From contig NZ_CP146256.1 in NCBI RefSeq assembly GCF_039134705.1, positions 186,001-250,000 of the forward strand: 64,000 nucleotides of DNA, written 5' to 3'. Below the pieces are notes generated by a model. The model did no database searches and was not told the origin of the DNA. It saw nothing but the letters and a program-made list of their open reading frames with translations. Made by a program: the position numbers and the translations under genes. The stretch is from Kineothrix sp. IPX-CK (lineage in GTDB: Bacteria; Bacillota; Clostridia; Lachnospirales; Lachnospiraceae). Below are positions 55,501 through 63,189 of this stretch, piece by piece; position 1 is the stretch's first letter; every line of letters starts with the position of its first letter.

Positions 55501-55940
55501 TGGGACCATGACTATAAAGCAACTTATTAACAATGTAGGTATAACAAGATGACCAACAATTCATCTAATACCTATATCATAAAAAATAAGTCTATAGCCT
55601 CTATGATTGAGGTCTATAAACTTATAATACGAGGAGGATTTTAATATGAATATGTAAATATGTCCCTTTATTGATAAATAGTGAAAACTACTATATGTTA
55701 TTTATAAATTATAGTACTAAATCAGAGCCCAAATACTGCACATATAATATTATTAAATAAAATGTAATGTTGTATGTTAAAAATTATTAGGAATAGGATA
55801 GAAATCAATAAAGAAAAGAAATATCAGAAAACATAGCAGTAAAAACGGATTAAACATAATTATTTTGAGTGTCTGTCAAGGATGGTAGTAATAGTCCCCG
55901 AGTTGGAAGATAGATGTCTTAGGATGAATATAATAAGATG
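55501..55940. other. AT-rich gap, no gene seen
   Basis: About 440 nt of AT-rich sequence with many stops in all frames. It may include the outer end of the IS110 element. Confidence 0.4.
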
Positions 55941-55944
55941 AGTT

Positions 55945-56371
55945 GATACTGGACGATTGCAAATGTCGCCAAATGGTAATACACCTTATGTTGCTAATCC
56001 AGCCAATATTAACGCATTTAGTAAACAAGCAAAGTTTGGAAGTATTTCTTCAGGATTCAATGTAGACATCAACAATATATATCCTGCTGGTAAATCTGGA
56101 TGGTACAAATTGCTGGTCTAAGATTAATATATGATATTAGAAATATAAAAATCGGGAAACCACACATTGTGGAAATTATAGTCAATCAATCAGAATTTAC
56201 TCCTTATTGCTTTATCTCAATACAAATTTTATTCTTAAAAGAAGAACTAAATGATCGAATATATGTATGGTATGATAAGGAGGGGACGATTTAACAGCTA
56301 TCTATAAAAAGCTAAATGATACAATAGCTTTTGCATTGAACTATTAAAGGATGATACAGAAGTAGATACTA
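55945..56371 (+). pseudogene. Frameshifted gene remnant, unknown product
   Basis: Coding-like segments in changing frames: a 52-codon stretch 55963-56121 (ANPANINAFSKQAKFGSISS then GKSGWYKLLV), a 64-codon frame 56100-56294 (IYDIRNIKIGKPHIVEIIVN) and a short piece DLTAIYKKLNDTIAFALNY near 56291-56347, then DDTEVDTKI to about 56371. They read like one degraded protein next to an insertion sequence. No family recognised; the first piece could instead be a small intact gene. Confidence 0.3.
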
Positions 56372-56458
56372 AAATATAAGTCAAAGCAGCATTGCATTCC
56401 CATCTGAAAAATAACCATGGAGTAAGTAGATTTTTGCCATTTAAGGATAGCTTCATCA

Positions 56459-57379
56459 CTATCCTTTCGCCTGAAATCCACTCATTAGAACGGCAGCAGC
56501 ATCTGCTTTTTCTTTCAGATAAGTTAAGCAGATTACAAATAATCGATTTCCATTCTGAGCGAAATAATAATCCTGCTCTTTTACTACATTGTCAAAACTT
56601 GTTATGTTTATAGTGCCGTGAAACTTTGTAAATTCCTTGCCTGCCACGGTTACATTTTCCAGGGTATTTCCAGTTGTTAAATCTATGTTGGATAAATCCC
56701 AGACAAAGGACATGTATGCTTCAATATACTCATTTAACGTTACAGAAGACGGTACTGTGATAATGTTCACATTTACATTGGGAATGCCGGTGGGAGATGA
56801 GCACATCATTTCCAGATTGGATTCAGTCGCAAGTCCATCATATTCCGGCTCGGAAGAATCCAAGTCTGTAGATACCAGATCGGTTACGACTTCTGCCAAT
56901 TCAGCTATTTCTTCATTTGTTAACATTGCATAACCAGCCGGTGCTGTAAATTTGATGCCCATCCAGTCATTTACATAGTCCGCACCACTGTAAGCAGCTC
57001 CTTCATAAGAGGTAGTTTCTTCATAGGAAGCAATTTCTTCATAAGGAGAAGTCCCTCCATAAGAAACAGTTTCTGCTGAATTTTCACCCTGCCCCTGAGT
57101 TGTGCCGGAGCTGAGGTATGTTTCTTCAATTTCATCTGCTTCATAATAAGAACCATAGAGTTCATCCGGCAAAGACTCTTCCGTATCATAGCTGGCACTC
57201 AGCGAAGCCTCCTGAGTGCCGGAACCGAGATTCTGATGGGTGATTCCAAGAACGATGATATAGATGATTAGACCTGAAGTCAGGGTAAAGATTGCAAAGA
57301 GTATGCTGATGCATACTGTGTGAATTGTTTTCATTAAAAAATATACTTTCCGCTGCGGCGGAATTTCCCCTTTTATCAT
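56459..57379 (-). CDS. Membrane-anchored protein with short tandem SYE/YEE repeats, unknown
   Basis: 306 residues: one membrane segment at about 24-49, a low-complexity linker to about 135 rich in Glu, Ser, Tyr and Gly with repeated YEE/SYE units (near 112-130), and a C-terminal globular domain of about 170 residues (WMGIKFTAPAGYAMLTNEE to FQAKG). The pattern is that of an extracytoplasmic domain held off the membrane by a spacer. The start is uncertain: ATG 57379 or ATG 57334, neither with a good ribosome binding site. It ends the AT-rich island. Confidence 0.62.
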   Translation of the reverse strand: MIKGEIPPQRKVYFLMKTIHTVCISILFAIFTLTSGLIIYIIVLGITHQNLGSGTQEASLSASYDTEESLPDELYGSYYEADEIEETYLSSGTTQGQGENSAETVSYGGTSPYEEIASYEETTSYEGAAYSGADYVNDWMGIKFTAPAGYAMLTNEEIAELAEVVTDLVSTDLDSSEPEYDGLATESNLEMMCSSPTGIPNVNVNIITVPSSVTLNEYIEAYMSFVWDLSNIDLTTGNTLENVTVAGKEFTKFHGTINITSFDNVVKEQDYYFAQNGNRLFVICLTYLKEKADAAAVLMSGFQAKG

Positions 57380-57644
57380 TTAATTGATGGTATAATTTCT
57401 TGAAATTATTTTACCGCATTGTTTATTAATATGCAATCTATTGATAAAAACATTGATAATGTAAATAACAGAGATTTATAGCGGCTAAAAGAAAAATATG
57501 GTAAAATCTAAACAATAAAATAATATATACTATAGCATTGCTCCATAAACAAAAAACAGTATATCTTTAAAATCCAGATAAGAACCAACTACTAATTCAA
57601 GAACTAATTCTCAATAGTATTCATAATAATAGGAGGCATCGAGT
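57380..57644. other. AT-rich divergent promoter region
   Basis: No coding frame. Holds the upstream regions of the minus-strand anchored protein (TATACC near 57393 is a possible -10 on that strand) and of rhaM. No clear operator recognised. Confidence 0.3.
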
Positions 57645-57956
57645 ATGTATAAAGGATTTAAAATGAGATTGTATGCAGGACAAGAAGCGGAATATGAGAG
57701 ACGTCATAATGAACTATGGCCTGAGATGCAGGAGATGATTCATGAGCACGGAGGAAAGAATTATTCGATTTTTCTGGATAGAGAGACACTGACCTTATTC
57801 GGCTATATCGAAATAGAAGATGAAGCGCTCTGGGCAAAGGGAGCGGATACGGAGATCAATCGAAAATGGTGGGATTTCATGGCAGACATCATGGAGACTA
57901 ATCCCGACAATAGCCCTGTAGCAACAGATTTACACCCGGTCTTTCATCTGGACTGA
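57645..57956 (+). CDS. rhaM: L-rhamnose mutarotase
   Basis: 103 residues, the usual size. Interconverts alpha and beta L-rhamnopyranose. Family marks: MRLYAGQEAEYERRHNELWPEM with His22, the NYSIFLD strand, and KWWDFMADIM with the WW pair of the active site. TAGGAGGC precedes the ATG. Followed at 50 nt by an esterase-like hydrolase. It implies that free L-rhamnose is formed in the cell, as expected after phosphorolysis of galactosyl-rhamnose. Confidence 0.93.
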   Translation: MYKGFKMRLYAGQEAEYERRHNELWPEMQEMIHEHGGKNYSIFLDRETLTLFGYIEIEDEALWAKGADTEINRKWWDFMADIMETNPDNSPVATDLHPVFHLD

Positions 57957-58006
57957 GCTATCAGCACTCCAATCGATTTAACATCTCACAAAAAAGGAGA
58001 ACACTC

Positions 58007-58840
58007 ATGATAATGGAATCTCACTGTCTTACAGTACCCGGTCAAAAGACCGGACCAGCCGGACTTACCGTGTACCGCATCGATAACATCAGCGTTGCAC
58101 CGGAGAAAAAACGGCCTATGGTAGTAGTTTGTGGGGGAGGCGGATATAGCATGATTTCCGACAGAGAGAAGGAACCTATCGTGCTTCAATTCCTTTCCAT
58201 GGGCTGCGATGCTTGTCTGATCGAATACAGTGTGGAACCGAATGTATTTCCCACGGCGGTTATGGAGTTAGCCGGTGCGGTGGCATTTATCAGAGACCAT
58301 GCGGAAGAATGGAATGTGGATGCGGATAAGATAGTTACCTGCGGCTGCTCAGCCGGAGGACATCTGGCAGCCAGTCTTGGCGTATTCTGGAACCGGGAAT
58401 TCGTTTACGGACCTATAGGAAGGAAAGCGGAGGAAATAAGACCTAACGGACAGATTTTATGCTATCCGGTCATTACCTCCGGCGAATATGCTCATAGGGA
58501 ATCCTTTGAGAAGCTGCTGGGCGAAAGGAGTAATGAGGAAGAGGCTTTGAAGCTCGTATCCTTGGAAACGCAGGTGACGGAGGATACTCCCGTCACTTTC
58601 TTGTGGCATACGGCCCCCGATCAGGCAGTACCCGTAGAAAACAGCATGAAATTCGCACAAGCTCTTCATTCCCATGGAGTGAATTTTGAAATGCATATTT
58701 ATCCGGTGGGAGGCCACGGCCTTTCTCTGGCGAATGAAGAAACCAGTGGTGAAGAAGGAGTAGAACTGGTACCGTACTGCTCCGGCTGGATCGGACTGGC
58801 AGGTGCGTGGCTGAAACTCAATTTCCCCGTCAGCTCATAG
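58007..58840 (+). CDS. Alpha/beta hydrolase, BD-FAE/acetyl-esterase-like
   Basis: 277-residue cytoplasmic serine esterase of the alpha/beta hydrolase 3-type. HGGG-like oxyanion motif as VCGGGGYSMIS near 39, nucleophile motif GCSAGG near 121, Asp in WHTAPDQAVP near 208 and His in VGGHGLS near 241. AAGGAGAA is 7 nt before ATG 58007. Such enzymes often remove acetyl or feruloyl groups from plant oligosaccharides; next to rhaM this suits acetylated pectin fragments, an inference. Confidence 0.83.
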   Translation: MIMESHCLTVPGQKTGPAGLTVYRIDNISVAPEKKRPMVVVCGGGGYSMISDREKEPIVLQFLSMGCDACLIEYSVEPNVFPTAVMELAGAVAFIRDHAEEWNVDADKIVTCGCSAGGHLAASLGVFWNREFVYGPIGRKAEEIRPNGQILCYPVITSGEYAHRESFEKLLGERSNEEEALKLVSLETQVTEDTPVTFLWHTAPDQAVPVENSMKFAQALHSHGVNFEMHIYPVGGHGLSLANEETSGEEGVELVPYCSGWIGLAGAWLKLNFPVSS

Positions 58841-58882
58841 GAATAAATGACAATCCTTCGGAATAAAATTAGGTGATTAGGC

Positions 58883-58913
58883 GTTACTATGAAGCCGCAG
58901 GCCGAATAGTAAC
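58883..58913. repeat. Short hairpin with GTTACTAT arms
   Basis: GTTACTAT (58883-58890) and ATAGTAAC (58906-58913) with a GC-rich loop containing a nested GCCGCAGGC. It resembles the hairpin at 61889-61923, whose arms contain GTTACTG, and may belong to a small repeat family. Confidence 0.45.
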
Positions 58914-58957
58914 AACAGGACATAGTTGTCTGAAGACTGAATGAGGGAGGATTGGAA

Positions 58958-60064
58958 GTGGCTTATTATGATAAGAAAATAGTGTATCTGTCCTATATGA
59001 GCAATGGAAGCAAGGTAAAAAATGCGGGCTTTGTCCGCGCGGAATGCCGCGGAAGGGACTACACACTGGACATGCGCGTAAATGGAATTCAGGAATGGAT
59101 GGAGAAACAATACGACATTCTCGCAGTCACGCCTTCAGGGAAGGAGCATGCGGTAGGCAGAATCCTTCTCCAAAAGGGTACCGGACAGTGGCAGGCGGGC
59201 CCGCTTAAGAGTATGAGCGCCGGAAACACACTTTCCTATGAAGAAATCGAAAGTCTTCGTATCGATCTGACTGACGGGAAGACGATTGAAGGGGTATTCC
59301 GGCAAACAGACCCAGGCCGGACGGATATACGCAGCGAATCTAATCCGGAAAAAGGAGAGAAGCAGGGTCTCGGGAAAATTATCTGGCGGGAGTCGGAAAA
59401 AAAGGAAAAGCAAGACATCGATAGAGGAGCTCGGGGCGAGCTTGGAATAAAGGAAAAGTTAAGTACTGAGAAAACCGTTTGGTACCAGCCGGAAAGAAAG
59501 GAAAAGCCAGGCAGCGAAAAGGTTACTTGGTTCGACTTGGATAAAAAAGCGAAGCAAAGCATTGAGAAGATTGTTAGAGCGGAACCGGAAAAAGACACGA
59601 AAAGCGAACCGGATGCAGTTCTTTCAGAAAAGAAAGAAGAGCTGCAGCCTGAACTTAAGGCAGGAAGCAAGGAGGACTCGGAACCGATTCACATGGACAG
59701 TGCCATCCTAAACGACAAATGGCAGCAGCTCATGCAGGTCTATCCTGTAATACATCCTTATGAGGACGATAGGGAATATGTTACCATAGAGCCCAAGGAT
59801 TTCGTAATCATGAGCGGAGATTACCAGCATTTGGCCAATAACAGCTTTCTGCTCCATGGTTTTTATAATTACAGACATATTATTCTCGGGAAGGAAAAAG
59901 ATACGACGAATCCGGCGGGCAGCTTTTATCTGGGTGTGCCGGGCGTATATTATGAACGGGAAAAAATGGTGGCCCTGATGTTCGGCTTCGAAGCCTTTGA
60001 ATGCAGCGGAGGCAAAGCGGAGCCCGGGAAATTCGGGTATTATTTGCGTAAGGTAAAGATTTGA
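58958..60064 (+). CDS. Repeat-containing cytoplasmic protein, possibly DUF6128
   Basis: 368 residues. N-terminal domain about 1-110 (KIVYLSYMSNGSKVKNAGFVRAE is a WYL-like beta start quoted by its core YLSYMSNGSKVKNAGF), a lysine/glutamate-rich middle with a four-fold repeat of about 22 residues (units IIWRESEKKEKQ, TVWYQPERKEKP, VTWFDLDKKAKQ, IVRAEPEKDTK at about 145-215), and a C-terminal domain about 245-368 (FVIMSGDYQHLANNSFLLHGF). The C-terminal domain resembles one I recall as DUF6128 in Lachnospiraceae, not verified. GTG 58958 follows GAGGGAGG by 7 nt. Confidence 0.65.
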   Translation: MAYYDKKIVYLSYMSNGSKVKNAGFVRAECRGRDYTLDMRVNGIQEWMEKQYDILAVTPSGKEHAVGRILLQKGTGQWQAGPLKSMSAGNTLSYEEIESLRIDLTDGKTIEGVFRQTDPGRTDIRSESNPEKGEKQGLGKIIWRESEKKEKQDIDRGARGELGIKEKLSTEKTVWYQPERKEKPGSEKVTWFDLDKKAKQSIEKIVRAEPEKDTKSEPDAVLSEKKEELQPELKAGSKEDSEPIHMDSAILNDKWQQLMQVYPVIHPYEDDREYVTIEPKDFVIMSGDYQHLANNSFLLHGFYNYRHIILGKEKDTTNPAGSFYLGVPGVYYEREKMVALMFGFEAFECSGGKAEPGKFGYYLRKVKI

Positions 60065-60075
60065 CGATCGATATA

Positions 60076-60975
60076 TTAGATTCCATCGCAGTCAAACGGC
60101 GGAATGAAGCTTTCCGAGCAGGTCTCACCTTCTTGGATAAAACCGTTTTCGATACCAAGTGCGGCGGCATAATCCACCAGCTCCTCATAATCCTCAAAGG
60201 AAAGCGTACGGTTCAGCTCGGGAAAACGTTCTGCATCCAGGAACGCCGGAATTGGAGTATACTGATTCATAATGCTGACATATATGTCATCTCCATACGT
60301 TTCATATAGAAAGCGCAGAATGGCTTTGGAGTCCTCCATGTATCCCGGCAGTGCTAAGTGGCGGACGATGACTCCCTTTGTCATCAAGTCGCCGCAGAAC
60401 ATAGGGTCTCATGTCTGACGTACCATTTCTGCTATGGCAGGTTTGGCATAATAAAAATAATCTTCAGCGTAAGAATATTTTTTGCTAAGGGCGGGAGAAA
60501 AGTATTTTAGATCGGGCAGGTATATATCCACCAAGCCCTCCAGATGTTTCAAAGTTTCCACCTTTTCATAAGAGCTGGTATTATAAACCACCGGGATGGA
60601 GAGGCCCATATCCTTTGCCTTTATCAAAGCATCTATTATCTGGGGAACGAAGTGGGAAGGCGTGACCAGATTGATATTGCATGCCCCCTGATCTTGAAGA
60701 TTAAGAAAAATCTCCGCAAGCCGCAGGATAGATATGCCTTTTCCGGTAATCCCCTTTGATATCGTATGGTTCTGGCAGAACACACAGCCCATGTTACAGC
60801 CTGAAAAAAAGACAGTACCCGAACCGGTCTGTCCTGAAATGCAAGGCTCCTCCCACATGTGAAGGGCAGCTCTCGCGGCCTTTATTTCATTTGTCTGTCT
60901 GCAGTATCCCAGCTGTCCTGCGACTCTGTCTGTATGACAGTTTCTGGGACAAATCGTACAATCTCGCAAATCCAT
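60076..60975 (-). pseudogene. Radical SAM (PflA-like) protein gene with in-frame TGA
   Basis: Two frames in the same phase, 60412-60975 and 60076-60408, are joined by one TGA codon (60409-60411). Together they give a 299-residue radical SAM protein: CTICPRNC zinc-type knuckle at 6-13, cluster motif C60-x3-C64-x2-C67 in GCNMGCVFC, then VTPSHFVPQIIDA, YNTSSYE and, after the stop, DPMFCGDLMTKGVIVRHLALPG. The stop falls where relatives have Gly in RQTG-D/E-P, a GGA to TGA change. Either a recent nonsense mutation, a sequencing error or, less likely, a recoded codon. Functions of this activase-like family are poorly known. Confidence 0.8.
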
Positions 60976-61021
60976 TCCATTATCCCGTTATCTTTTATAA
61001 TCCAATCAATATTTTTTAAAA

Positions 61022-61283
61022 CCGTGCGTTCTGCGTTGAATAGCGCCAATACACGTTACCTTTACAGTTAACTCGGCTCAGGCACCCTCACGGCACATGG
61101 GAGATTCCGCTTAGTGCTGCTTTGTTCCCAACCTGACACGATTCGCAGATTCCCATTGCGTAAGACCCAAACTTCAACGCCACTTATAAAGGGCAGCTAT
61201 ACCAGCTTAAACCCGCGGCAGAACATCACCCCTACTAGAGCGGATTGTAGGTACAGGGCACCGCTAACGCCCCGGCTGCACGG
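61022..61283 (-). ncRNA. ffs: Signal recognition particle RNA (large bacterial type)
   Basis: About 262 nt. The ends pair (CCGTGC with GCACGG). The 5' side contains the Alu-type region (GGTGCCCTGTACC, GTAGGGGTGATGTTCTGC) and the middle has the conserved apical domain with GTCAGGTTGGGAACAAAGCAGCAC split into GTCAGG...AAGCAGC and the matching GCGG...GTGCCTGA part. Size and Alu domain are those of Bacillus/Clostridium SRP RNA. A short TTTT run follows the 3' end. Promoter just upstream; tadA lies before it, the order tadA-SRP RNA being conserved in Firmicutes. Confidence 0.93.
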
Positions 61284-61290
61284 TTTTTTA

Positions 61291-61319
61291 AGTATACTGT
61301 TTTTTCGGGTATTTGTCAA
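61291..61319 (-). promoter_or_regulatory. Promoter of the SRP RNA gene
   Basis: On the minus strand TTGACA (61314-61319), 17-nt spacer, TATACT (61291-61296), eight bases before the RNA 5' end. The -35 overlaps the last codons of tadA. Confidence 0.85.
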
Positions 61320-61813
61320 TAAACCCGGCGCATTAACTTCTCTTCCTTGTTGCGCACCCGCAGCTCCTTAAAAAATGCAGTCAGCATATCGCTGCATTCC
61401 TTTTCCAGGACTCCGCGGGTTACCGTCGCCTGATGGTTGAACTGGGGAGTTTCCAGAATATTCAAGATGGAACCGCCGCAGCCCGCCTTAGGATTCATGC
61501 TCCCCATGACCACCTCGGGAATGCGCGCCTGAACGATAGCCCCTGAACACATCTGGCAAGGCTCCAGGGTGACATAAAGCGTACATTCTTCCAGCCGCCA
61601 GTCGCTGATTTTTTTGCTGGCTTTTTTGATAGCGGTAATTTCCGCATGTGCGAGAGCCGTCTTATCCGTATTACGCCTGTTATATCCACGCCCAATAATT
61701 TTGTTTTCGTGAACAATGACACAGCCGATAGGAACTTCTCCCAGCGCATATGCCTTTTTTGCTTCTTTCAGCGCTTCTTTCATATATTTTTCATGTATAT
61801 CCATAATAATCAC
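61316..61813 (-). CDS. tadA: tRNA-specific adenosine deaminase
   Basis: 165 residues. Converts A34 to inosine in tRNA-Arg(ACG). Zinc-site motifs HAEITAI (His ligand and catalytic Glu) and PCQMCSGA (two Cys ligands), with the C-terminal FFKELR helix. GTG 61813 is 5 nt after AGGGG; ATG 61804 is an in-frame alternative lacking good spacing. The tail of the gene overlaps the SRP RNA promoter. Confidence 0.92.
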   Translation of the reverse strand: MIIMDIHEKYMKEALKEAKKAYALGEVPIGCVIVHENKIIGRGYNRRNTDKTALAHAEITAIKKASKKISDWRLEECTLYVTLEPCQMCSGAIVQARIPEVVMGSMNPKAGCGGSILNILETPQFNHQATVTRGVLEKECSDMLTAFFKELRVRNKEEKLMRRVY

Positions 61814-61888
61814 ACTAACCCCTGATTCCTGCTTTTTAAATCCTGCCTCATCAAGTATAATATAAATATATAAAAAATAGCAACCCAT

Positions 61889-61923
61889 ATGCGTTACTGG
61901 AAACGAAGTGAACAGTAACGCAT
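61889..61923. repeat. Hairpin upstream of the NrdG-like gene
   Basis: Perfect 11-bp arms ATGCGTTACTG (61889-61899) and CAGTAACGCAT (61913-61923) with a 13-nt loop, ending 18 nt before the start codon. Could be a terminator-less mRNA stem or a member of a GTTACTG repeat family (compare 58883-58913). Confidence 0.5.
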
Positions 61924-61940
61924 GATAAAGAGGATAAAAA

Positions 61941-62639
61941 ATGATACGAATTCACGGCTTAAATAAAACCACCCTTTTAGACTACCCGGGACATGTGGCA
62001 GCGACGATATTTCTTGGAAGATGCAATTTCAGATGCCCTTATTGCCATAATGGAGGTCTGGTTCTTGACCCTGACAGCCAGCCGCTTATACCTGAGACGG
62101 AAGTGCTCTCCTTCCTGAAAAAGAGAATCGGAATACTGACTGGCGTATGTATCACTGGCGGTGAGCCTACGCTGGAGCCGGCACTTTCACAATTTATATG
62201 CAACATCAAAGAGCTTGGCTACTTTGTAAAGCTGGACACCAACGGCTACAAGCCGGAGGTCATCGAGAAACTGCTGGAAGAAAACCTCCTCGACTATATT
62301 GCCATGGATGTAAAAAACAGTTTGGAAAAATACGGCCAAACTGTGGGTGTAGAGCACATCGACACGGGAAAAATAACAAAGTCCATCCAGGTTATTATGA
62401 ACAGTTCCGTTCCCTATGAGTTTCGGACCACCGTAGTAAAGGAATTCCACACGAAACAAGACCTGTTCGCTCTTGCGGAAGAAATAAAAGGTGCAAAAGC
62501 CTACTTCCTCCAAAGCTACAAAGACAGTGAACAAGCCATTCAGCAAGGCTTTCATGCTTATGAAAAAGAAGAACTGGAAGAGATTGCGAAGGTGCTGCTC
62601 CCAATTATCCCCAATATAAAACTCAGAGGAATAGACTGA
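61941..62639 (+). CDS. nrdG: Anaerobic ribonucleoside-triphosphate reductase activating protein, NrdG-like radical SAM
   Basis: 232 residues. The radical SAM cluster motif is C28-x3-C32-x2-C35 (CNFRCPYC) after the typical opening LNKTTLLDYPGHVAATIF; ITGGEPTL near 75 and DTNGYKP near 103 follow. Proteins of this subgroup are annotated as NrdG or as uncharacterised activases; no nrdD lies in the window, so the assignment to ribonucleotide reductase is from family resemblance. AAAGAGG is upstream of the ATG. Confidence 0.8.
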   Translation: MIRIHGLNKTTLLDYPGHVAATIFLGRCNFRCPYCHNGGLVLDPDSQPLIPETEVLSFLKKRIGILTGVCITGGEPTLEPALSQFICNIKELGYFVKLDTNGYKPEVIEKLLEENLLDYIAMDVKNSLEKYGQTVGVEHIDTGKITKSIQVIMNSSVPYEFRTTVVKEFHTKQDLFALAEEIKGAKAYFLQSYKDSEQAIQQGFHAYEKEELEEIAKVLLPIIPNIKLRGID

Positions 62640-62642
62640 CAA

Positions 62643-62712
62643 TATTACTATCGATTACAAGGGCTCACACGGCTCCGGGCGCGTAAGACCTTGTAATCGA
62701 TGTTCAGTAATA
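62643..62712. terminator. Long hairpin between convergent genes
   Basis: TATTACT plus ATCGATTACAAGG (62643-62662) pair with CCTTGTAATCGAT (62689-62701) and, after a 4-nt bulge, AGTAATA (62706-62712). 20 bp in total with a 26-nt GC-rich loop. It runs into the last codons of the minus-strand gene. No T run, so function as terminator is not certain. Confidence 0.5.
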
Positions 62713-63189
62713 CTCTCGCCTGATTCGTCCCGTAAATCCATAATCAATAATGACAGGCCGTCCATCGATAACTCCCCAGTTATCGGGCCTGCACAAATCA
62801 CTCACCAGCAAATTATATTTACGTGGAATATAATTTAAATTATTCAACCGAAACAGATCCTTATTATTTTCCACGTGATAATAAGAGCGAATGACAGCAA
62901 AGTTATGGATAGGTCCGGCCTTCTTCATAACCAGACATCGTCCATCCCCTGCTGCATGAAGAACCTTTGCAAAGGTATCCGACTCGTCCATTCCGGAGAT
63001 CATGCACTCCACCTCATTCTGTGCATATCCCTTCACATTTATGGCTACCTTAACCACAGTATCATTTCCCAAATCAAAAACTTTCCTCCCCGACCCTTCT
63101 CCCAACATAGGATAGTCACCAATTCTTAAATGTTCATCTATTTTATCAAACCCAACAAATCCATCCATAAGAAAAGACATCTCCGTCAT
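62704..63189 (-). CDS. Very small protein-kinase-fold protein
   Basis: 161 residues with compact kinase-like marks: glycine-rich loop LGEGSGRKV (29-37), Lys47 in VVKVAI, catalytic-loop-like SDLCRPDNWG (Asp131, Asn137) and DFG-like IDYG (Asp149). Typical protein kinases need about 250 residues; here the C-lobe stops right after IDYG, so the activation segment and later helices are absent. This resembles phage or accessory kinase-fold proteins that may bind nucleotide without normal kinase activity. The start at 63189 has a weak site; ATG 63180 is an alternative. Confidence 0.65.
   Translation of the reverse strand: MTEMSFLMDGFVGFDKIDEHLRIGDYPMLGEGSGRKVFDLGNDTVVKVAINVKGYAQNEVECMISGMDESDTFAKVLHAAGDGRCLVMKKAGPIHNFAVIRSYYHVENNKDLFRLNNLNYIPRKYNLLVSDLCRPDNWGVIDGRPVIIDYGFTGRIRREYY

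Larger units (their letters stand above)
53900..55560 (-). mobile_element. IS110-family insertion sequence, ends approximate
   Basis: The transposase gene with a long non-coding stretch upstream of it (right of 55236) and a short one downstream. Boundaries are estimates: IS110 elements have no terminal inverted repeats and I could not compare an empty site. A hairpin CTACTC/GAGTAG overlaps the last codons (53962-53982). Confidence 0.5.

Noticed and set aside
60409..60411. Selenocysteine insertion at the TGA of the radical SAM gene
   Set aside because: The aligned residue in the family is Gly, not Cys or Sec, and no clear stem-loop follows immediately; a nonsense mutation is simpler.
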